A stretch of 20,335 nt of DNA, taken from Spirochaetia bacterium. Its GTDB lineage: Bacteria; Spirochaetota; Spirochaetia; JABMQR01. Below the pieces are notes generated by a model that worked only from the letters and a program-made list of their open reading frames with translations, did no database searches and had not been told where the DNA came from. How positions within the stretch are numbered: position 1 is the first letter of the stretch; each line of letters begins with the position of its first letter. Positions 16,596 through 20,335 of this stretch are shown here, piece by piece. The position numbers and the translations under genes were made by a program. The DNA is taken from NCBI GenBank assembly GCA_016784705.1, contig JADHUD010000012.1, positions 1-20,335 on the forward strand, given 5' to 3'.

Positions 16596-16614
16596 AAGGT
16601 TGCTTAGCAACTTT
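16596..16614. repeat. Inverted repeat just upstream of the leuS -35
   Basis: AAGGTTGC-TTA-GCAACTTT forms an 8-bp stem with one G-T wobble and a 3-nt loop, 7 bases beyond the leuS -35 box. It is outside the transcript from that promoter, so a protein binding site is more likely than an RNA element. It could also be chance. Confidence 0.4.
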
Positions 16615-16666
16615 GAACTCAAAAAGTTTTCGAAAGAAACTCCAATTTGTATAGTGAGGCAGCCTT

Positions 16667-16703
16667 CAAATAATAAAAAGCAGATATAAATTTAGTGATC
16701 TGC
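16667..16703 (-). terminator. Candidate Rho-independent terminator of the CNNM/oxidoreductase unit
   Basis: On the minus strand GCAGAT and ATCTGC (16680-16703) form a 6-bp stem around a 12-nt AT-rich loop, followed by TTTTTATTATTTG. It lies about 100 bases after the oxidoreductase stop and before the leuS promoter. The rest of 16590-16800 holds no gene I can see. Confidence 0.5.
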
Positions 16704-16800
16704 AAAAAAGAGATAGCAAAAACTTTCACCGCTAAAGGTATGCCTTTTTTATCCCGGTAATCTTTTATGTGTTTTCCAAACGAAGAGGACTGTTATCATG

Positions 16801-17886
16801 TTAGCCGGATTGTAAGATTATGTCCCGGTCTTTGTTGTTGAGAGGCAGTTCCACCATTGCACCCTTGCGGGTGTCTGATGCATGGAAAGCAATAATAGTT
16901 TCAAGGGTATGGACTGCATCAGCGGGATCGTATGAGAACGCGGGAGGATTTTTACTCTCGGTGCTGGCTAAACGTGCATCTAGCCACGCAACCATCTCTC
17001 CTACAGCTATATCCATTGATGATTGATCGGTTGGTTGCGGCAGATATCTGGTGCTGCCGTTGTAGAGATTGATTGTAATCTTTGCACCAATGATTGAAAT
17101 CGTACCTGAAGTTCCATACACTTCAATAACCATAGGTCCTTTTGCATAATCTGCAGCATCTACCGTTACCATGCAGCCCTTTTCAAGGTGTATGAGACCC
17201 CATCCGCCAGGGTCCTTGAAAGCACTTCCTCTGCAGTCCGGCTTCTGTGATTGATCAAGTATACCCGAAACAGCAACAGTTTTCTGCCCTGTAATCATAT
17301 GTATTACATCTATTACATGTGTTCCGATGTTGCCGAGCCTTCCGGTAGGCCAACGGGCAGTGACAGATGTAAGTTCACCTAGATCACCTCTGGCAATCAT
17401 GGTCTGCAAGAGGCGAAAATTCGGGTTGAACCGGCGGTTGTGGTTGATTACGAGAAGAGACCCGGATTTTTTGCAGGCAGCAAGCATCCGTTCAGCTTCG
17501 ATCATGGTTGCAGCTATCGGCTTTTCACAATAGATGACAGGTATTCCCGCCTCTGCGCTGGCAATTACCATTTCAGCATGTGTTGGTGTATAAGTGGCAA
17601 TACTGATAATATCCAGCTTTGAGGAGTTAACCAGTTCCTTCCAATCAGAGTATACAAGAACCTCGTTGTGAACACGGGTGAGAAATCGTGTTCGGCGTCC
17701 TTTATTACGGCTGCTGCCGCAGATTATATTTACACGGGGGTTTCCGGCGTATGCGGCTAAATGAGTGCCGTCCAGATCTTTTACCTGCTGACCAAGGACA
17801 TCTCCTGATGTTTGATCCCCTGCTCCAATAAAGCCGAGTCCAATAATTCCTGCACGATAGCTCTTTTTCATTGTTTCCCTATCCAT
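16801..17886 (-). CDS. Gfo/Idh/MocA-family oxidoreductase
   Basis: The 361-residue protein has an N-terminal NAD(P)-binding Rossmann fold with AGIIGLGFIGAG (about 12-23). The family EKP motif is in VIYCEKPIAATMIEAERM. INHNRRFNPNF follows, and then the C-terminal beta-sheet substrate domain. Members oxidise or reduce sugars, inositols or related compounds in the cytoplasm; the substrate here cannot be assigned. Two starts are possible: the ATG at 17886, or the one five codons in at 17871 (MKKSYRAGIIG), which has AGGG 6-8 nt upstream and fits homologues well. It follows the CNNM gene by 50 bases containing a three-copy repeat and is probably in the same transcript. Confidence 0.9.
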   Translation of the reverse strand: MDRETMKKSYRAGIIGLGFIGAGDQTSGDVLGQQVKDLDGTHLAAYAGNPRVNIICGSSRNKGRRTRFLTRVHNEVLVYSDWKELVNSSKLDIISIATYTPTHAEMVIASAEAGIPVIYCEKPIAATMIEAERMLAACKKSGSLLVINHNRRFNPNFRLLQTMIARGDLGELTSVTARWPTGRLGNIGTHVIDVIHMITGQKTVAVSGILDQSQKPDCRGSAFKDPGGWGLIHLEKGCMVTVDAADYAKGPMVIEVYGTSGTISIIGAKITINLYNGSTRYLPQPTDQSSMDIAVGEMVAWLDARLASTESKNPPAFSYDPADAVHTLETIIAFHASDTRKGAMVELPLNNKDRDIILQSG

Positions 17887-17890
17887 AATA

Positions 17891-17932
17891 CCTGTCCTAA
17901 AAAACCTGTTCTAAAAAACCTATCGTAAAAAA
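17891..17932. repeat. Three tandem copies of a 14-bp repeat
   Basis: CCTGTCCTAAAAAA (17891-17904), CCTGTTCTAAAAAA (17905-17918) and CCTATCGTAAAAAA (17919-17932) fill almost the entire gap between the CNNM stop and the oxidoreductase start. Copies 1 and 2 differ at one base; copy 3 differs at three or fewer bases from each. Confidence 0.85.
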
Positions 17933-17936
17933 CGGG

Positions 17937-19196
17937 TTAATTTTCACTATCAGCAGGTTCTAATGCAGGAACAAAAGTAACCGATTCAATTCGGTTTCCA
18001 CGCATTGACTGTATGGTAAACTTCCCGATATCAGTAGAAATAGTCTGCTTTACTCCGGGGATAGTGCCGAGCTCCTCAATTATCAGGCCTGCGACAGTAC
18101 CAATGTGCTTACTGTGATTAACCTCAAGGTCAAAAACATCCTCAAGCTGCTGAATGGAAGTTTCACCCATAATTTTAAAGGAGCCATTTTCCATATCAAG
18201 AATTCTCTCAGCCGCACCGCTTTCGTGCTCATCATATAACTCACCAAACAGCTCTTCAATGACATCTTCCATGGTGACAACACCCGATAAGCCGCCATAT
18301 TCATCCAGAACAATTGCCATATGAAGCTTATTAGTTTTAAATGCCGCGAACATTTCGTGCGCTTTTCTTGATTCCGGGACAAAGATCGGAGGTTTAATGA
18401 TATCTGATACTTTCCGGGTTCCCTCTTTTTTAAGGATATGTCTCAGAAGGTCTCTGGTAAGCAATATGCCTATAATATGTTCAGGAGAATCACCATACAC
18501 AGGAATTCTGGCAAATCCGCTTTTAATTACCTTTGGCATAACTGTATCTAGAGACAGTTCCCCATTAATGCTGAAAACGTCAGTTCTGTGAGTCATTATT
18601 GTGTGAACATCTATATCATCAAAACGGAAAACATTCTGCACAAAGGTTGACTCATAATCCTCAACAGTTCCCTGTATTTGTGCAATATTTACTGCGTGCA
18701 TAATCCCTTCCTGGGATATATGATTTTTTTGTTTTCCTGAAAAAATGCGTGTTAAAAAAGAACTTATACCATTTATAAGAAAAATAAGCGGATACATAAT
18801 CCACATAAGTCCACGGATTGGGTACGCCATAATGCGGCATATTGTTTCATTATGAATTATTGCAATTTGTTTAGGTGTTATCTCAGCAAAGATGAGAATA
18901 ACCAAAGTCAGAATTCCCGTTGAAATTCCGACCGCATAATTTCCGTAATACCGGATAACGGCAGAGGTAGTTATGGCAGATGCTGCAATATTGACCAAAT
19001 TATTACCAATAAGAATGGTTGAAAGCAGGACCTCAGGTTTTTTTGCCAACGCAGCAGCTAATTTTCCTGTCCGCCCATTCCCGGATTGAAGATCTTTTTC
19101 CTGAATAAAAGTCAATGATGTAAATGCCGTTTCTGTACCGGAGAAAACTGCAGACAGCAGGAGGAGCAGGAGAATATATAAAATCTGTATTGTCAT
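17937..19196 (-). CDS. CNNM/CBS-domain transporter-type protein (CorC/HlyC family)
   Basis: The 419-residue protein has an N-terminal CNNM (DUF21) membrane domain, roughly residues 1-180. It includes FSGTETAFTSL, ILIGNNLVNIAAS and FAEITPKQIAI, with about three to four membrane segments. Two CBS domains (about 200-320) contain DVHTIMTHRTDV and VLDEYGGLSGVVTMEDVIEELFGE. A CorC/HlyC C-terminal domain (about 335-412) follows. Relatives are linked to Mg2+ (or Co2+) efflux; older annotations call them hemolysins. The ATG at 19196 overlaps the stop of a 58-codon small ORF (ATGA), which argues for translational coupling and explains the lack of a good promoter or Shine-Dalgarno site directly upstream. 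Confidence 0.93.
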   Translation of the reverse strand: MTIQILYILLLLLLSAVFSGTETAFTSLTFIQEKDLQSGNGRTGKLAAALAKKPEVLLSTILIGNNLVNIAASAITTSAVIRYYGNYAVGISTGILTLVILIFAEITPKQIAIIHNETICRIMAYPIRGLMWIMYPLIFLINGISSFLTRIFSGKQKNHISQEGIMHAVNIAQIQGTVEDYESTFVQNVFRFDDIDVHTIMTHRTDVFSINGELSLDTVMPKVIKSGFARIPVYGDSPEHIIGILLTRDLLRHILKKEGTRKVSDIIKPPIFVPESRKAHEMFAAFKTNKLHMAIVLDEYGGLSGVVTMEDVIEELFGELYDEHESGAAERILDMENGSFKIMGETSIQQLEDVFDLEVNHSKHIGTVAGLIIEELGTIPGVKQTISTDIGKFTIQSMRGNRIESVTFVPALEPADSEN

Positions 19197-19369
19197 GCCA
19201 GCAGCTCTCTATGCAAAGTAAGGGTAAATCGTGTTGTTTCTGCTGATTCTTTTCTGCAGGAGGCCAGGAGATGTTTGTTTGTTTTTGAATTTGCTGCAAG
19301 ATTTACTTTAAGATTTGCTATAAGTGGGTCAGGGTCGTCAGAATTTGCTGATAAAGATGTTTTTTTCAT
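19193..19369 (-). CDS. Small ORF (58 residues) coupled to the CNNM gene
   Basis: An ATG at 19369 opens a 58-codon frame beginning MKKTSLSANSDDPDPLIANL and ending TLHRELLA. Its TGA overlaps the CNNM start codon (ATGA). A well-formed promoter (TTGAAT-17-TATTAT) lies 8 nt before the ATG, so the transcript starts nearly at the start codon. The protein is polar, with one cysteine and no membrane segment or signal peptide. I do not recognise a family. It could be a genuine small protein or a short translated leader that couples ribosomes into the CNNM gene. Confidence 0.6.
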   Translation of the reverse strand: MKKTSLSANSDDPDPLIANLKVNLAANSKTNKHLLASCRKESAETTRFTLTLHRELLA

Positions 19370-19377
19370 AATAAGCT

Positions 19378-19406
19378 ATAATACTACGGGATAGAGTTCG
19401 ATTCAA
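19378..19406 (-). promoter_or_regulatory. Promoter of the small ORF and CNNM unit
   Basis: On the minus strand a -35 TTGAAT (19401-19406), a 17-nt spacer and a -10 TATTAT (19378-19383) are followed by 8 nt and the ATG at 19369. No Shine-Dalgarno site is present. Confidence 0.7.
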
Positions 19407-19471
19407 TCATTGTTTTTTAATAAATCTATAAATTCGCATTAAATCAGTGTATCAAAGTCTCTTTATAAACT

Positions 19472-19506
19472 GCGCTTAATCAAAGGCAGCGGCGCTTAAT
19501 CAAAGG
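19472..19506. repeat. 15-bp perfect direct repeat, candidate activator site
   Basis: GCGCTTAATCAAAGG occurs at 19472-19486 and again at 19492-19506, a 20-bp period (two helical turns). It lies just upstream of the -35 box of the GcvR-like gene, where activators usually bind. The remainder of 19407-19634 holds the promoter and an untranslated leader; I see no other gene. Confidence 0.75.
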
Positions 19507-19517
19507 AATTAAAATTC

Positions 19518-19546
19518 TGGACAGAAATGTTACAGGAATGTAGAAT
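19518..19546 (+). promoter_or_regulatory. Promoter of the GcvR-like gene
   Basis: A -35 TGGACA (19518-19523), a 17-nt spacer and a -10 TAGAAT (19541-19546), each 5 of 6 to consensus, predict a start near 19553 and a leader of about 80 nt. Confidence 0.6.
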
Positions 19547-19634
19547 AGGGCAACGGGTTCTTTTTGCAATTAAAATTGCCGTACGATTAAAAGTACCGTC
19601 TGAAAATGAAGAGAAGAAATATTCAGGAGGATTT

Positions 19635-20180
19635 ATGAAAAAAGGGTATGCGGTTCTGTCTGCTTTAGGCTCCGACCGGGTTGGTATTGTTCGTGATATT
19701 TCTTCGGTCATAAAGAATTTTTCCTGTAATATTGAAGAGAGCAGGATGGTAAATATGGGTGGCGAATTCGCAGTCATTATGCTATTAGATGGCTCTGAAA
19801 AGGATATTATCCAGTTAGTGGATACTAGTGAGTGCTGGGACGGACTTGAGGATCTTCATATTACACTTAAGAAAACCACCCCTTCACATATCCGGAAAAC
19901 GGGAATTCCCTATTTGATTAAAACACTCTCTCTCAATACTCCGGGGATTGTGCATGCTGTAACGAATCTGCTGCAGGAAAAGGGACTAAGTATAGTTGAA
20001 TTAGAAACCGACACTTCCGCAGCGCCCTTTACCGGATCACCAATGTTCAGCATGCGTATAGAGTTTATAGCACAATCAATGGGCCTGATTGATCAGCTTC
20101 GGGAAGCTCTGCGAAAAATCGGGCATGACGCGGATATTGATATCCAGCTGCTTCCTCTTATCTCGGGTAAAGCAGAATAG
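19635..20180 (+). CDS. Double-ACT-domain protein, GcvR-like
   Basis: The 181-residue protein has two ACT domains, about residues 4-78 and 92-175. Both carry the DRVGIV / TPGIV turn typical of ligand-binding ACT folds (ALGSDRVGIVRDIS and SLNTPGIVHAVTNLL). This is the layout of the glycine cleavage system repressor GcvR and related amino-acid sensors. The ligand and partner are unknown here, since no gcv genes or gcvA are in view. The open frame begins at 19527, but AGGAGG (19625-19630), 4 nt before the ATG at 19635, fixes this start. The MATE gene follows after 26 bases. Confidence 0.88.
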   Translation: MKKGYAVLSALGSDRVGIVRDISSVIKNFSCNIEESRMVNMGGEFAVIMLLDGSEKDIIQLVDTSECWDGLEDLHITLKKTTPSHIRKTGIPYLIKTLSLNTPGIVHAVTNLLQEKGLSIVELETDTSAAPFTGSPMFSMRIEFIAQSMGLIDQLREALRKIGHDADIDIQLLPLISGKAE

Positions 20181-20206
20181 CTCTGCAAACAGGAAAACAC
20201 TAACAT

Positions 20207-20335
20207 ATGAACCCGCAAAACCGTCATGAAATGCTGCGGAGCGGCAATATCAGCAAAACACTTTTAAAGCTCTCAACACCGGCAATAATTGCCATGCTTG
20301 CAATAGCGCTCTATAACCTTGTTGATACTATGTAT
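20207..20335 (+). CDS. MATE-family efflux transporter, 5' part
   Basis: The first 43 codons are present and run off the window. MNPQNRHEMLRSGNISKTLL leads into LKLSTPAIIAMLAIALYNLVDTMY, the typical first membrane helix and NLVDT motif of MATE-family Na+/H+-coupled exporters. A weak AGGA lies about 12 nt upstream of the ATG. It is probably cotranscribed with the GcvR-like gene. Confidence 0.85.
   Translation, partial: MNPQNRHEMLRSGNISKTLLKLSTPAIIAMLAIALYNLVDTMY

Noticed and set aside
16734..16751. AAAGG-TATG-CCTTT followed by T-run as a plus-strand terminator
   Set aside because: The stem is only 5 bp and no plus-strand gene ends nearby.
16554..16800. T-box or other riboswitch controlling leuS
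   Set aside because: The best promoter leaves no untranslated leader, and no T-box-like conserved sequence is visible.
19033..19299. 88-residue minus-strand frame over the CNNM start
   Set aside because: It runs in another frame of the CNNM gene and small ORF, with no family similarity or start signal.
1..20335. CRISPR arrays, tRNA/rRNA genes, prophage or IS elements
   Set aside because: None found by reading: no spaced long repeats, transposase or integrase frames, or tRNA-like cloverleaf with CCA end.

Overview
This window reads as ordinary chromosome of an anaerobic, moderately AT-rich bacterium. A spirochaete (Spirochaetaceae-like, free-living or fermentative) is my best guess. The reasons are a flavodiiron protein for O2/NO detoxification, an NAD(H)-linked [FeFe]-hydrogenase operon, a DUF4416 protein, a lipoprotein with a loose lipobox, and the overall gene mix. 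This assignment is inference and no 16S or marker gene settles it. I see no tRNA, rRNA, CRISPR array, prophage or insertion sequence.

Layout. 1-627 is the 3' half of a flavodiiron protein gene (+), tail-to-tail with an IMPACT/YigZ-family gene (-). An EamA/DMT permease gene (+) is convergent with a DUF523 gene (-). A radical-SAM DNA modification/repair-type gene (-) follows, then an endonuclease III gene (-) interrupted by one in-frame TAA. A 638-residue fusion of DAHP synthase with prephenate dehydratase plus ACT (+) leads a DUF4416 gene, followed by a lipoprotein gene. From 8149 to 11578 lies a three-gene minus-strand operon, nuoE-like / nuoF-like / [FeFe]-hydrogenase. A hybrid histidine kinase (+) and leuS (-) are convergent. 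A minus-strand unit at 16801-19369 contains an unannotated 58-residue small ORF, a CNNM/CBS transporter-type protein and a Gfo/Idh/MocA oxidoreductase, ending in a hairpin terminator. A double-ACT GcvR-like gene (+) and the start of a MATE transporter gene (+) close the window.

How the parts fit. The hydrogenase trio would move electrons between NADH and H2 during fermentation. The hydrogenase-linked NuoF-like subunit is minimal: it lacks the extra Fe-S domains of classical bifurcating HydB. The aromatic fusion joins the first enzyme of the shikimate pathway to the phenylalanine-specific dehydratase and carries a Phe-binding ACT domain. It has no chorismate mutase domain.

The strongest cross-window signal is regulatory. 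At least seven genes have a sigma70-type promoter whose -10 hexamer (TANNNT or close) ends only 6-9 nt before the start codon, with no Shine-Dalgarno sequence. Their mRNAs should be leaderless or nearly so. In contrast, the hydrogenase operon and the GcvR-like gene have clear Shine-Dalgarno sites. This pattern also corrects several start codons: the apparent TTG start of the aromatic fusion is actually its -35 box. Other points worth checking are the nonsense codon in an otherwise intact nth, the small ORF coupled to the CNNM gene, a 15-bp direct repeat upstream of the GcvR-like promoter, and a palindrome at the hydrogenase promoter.
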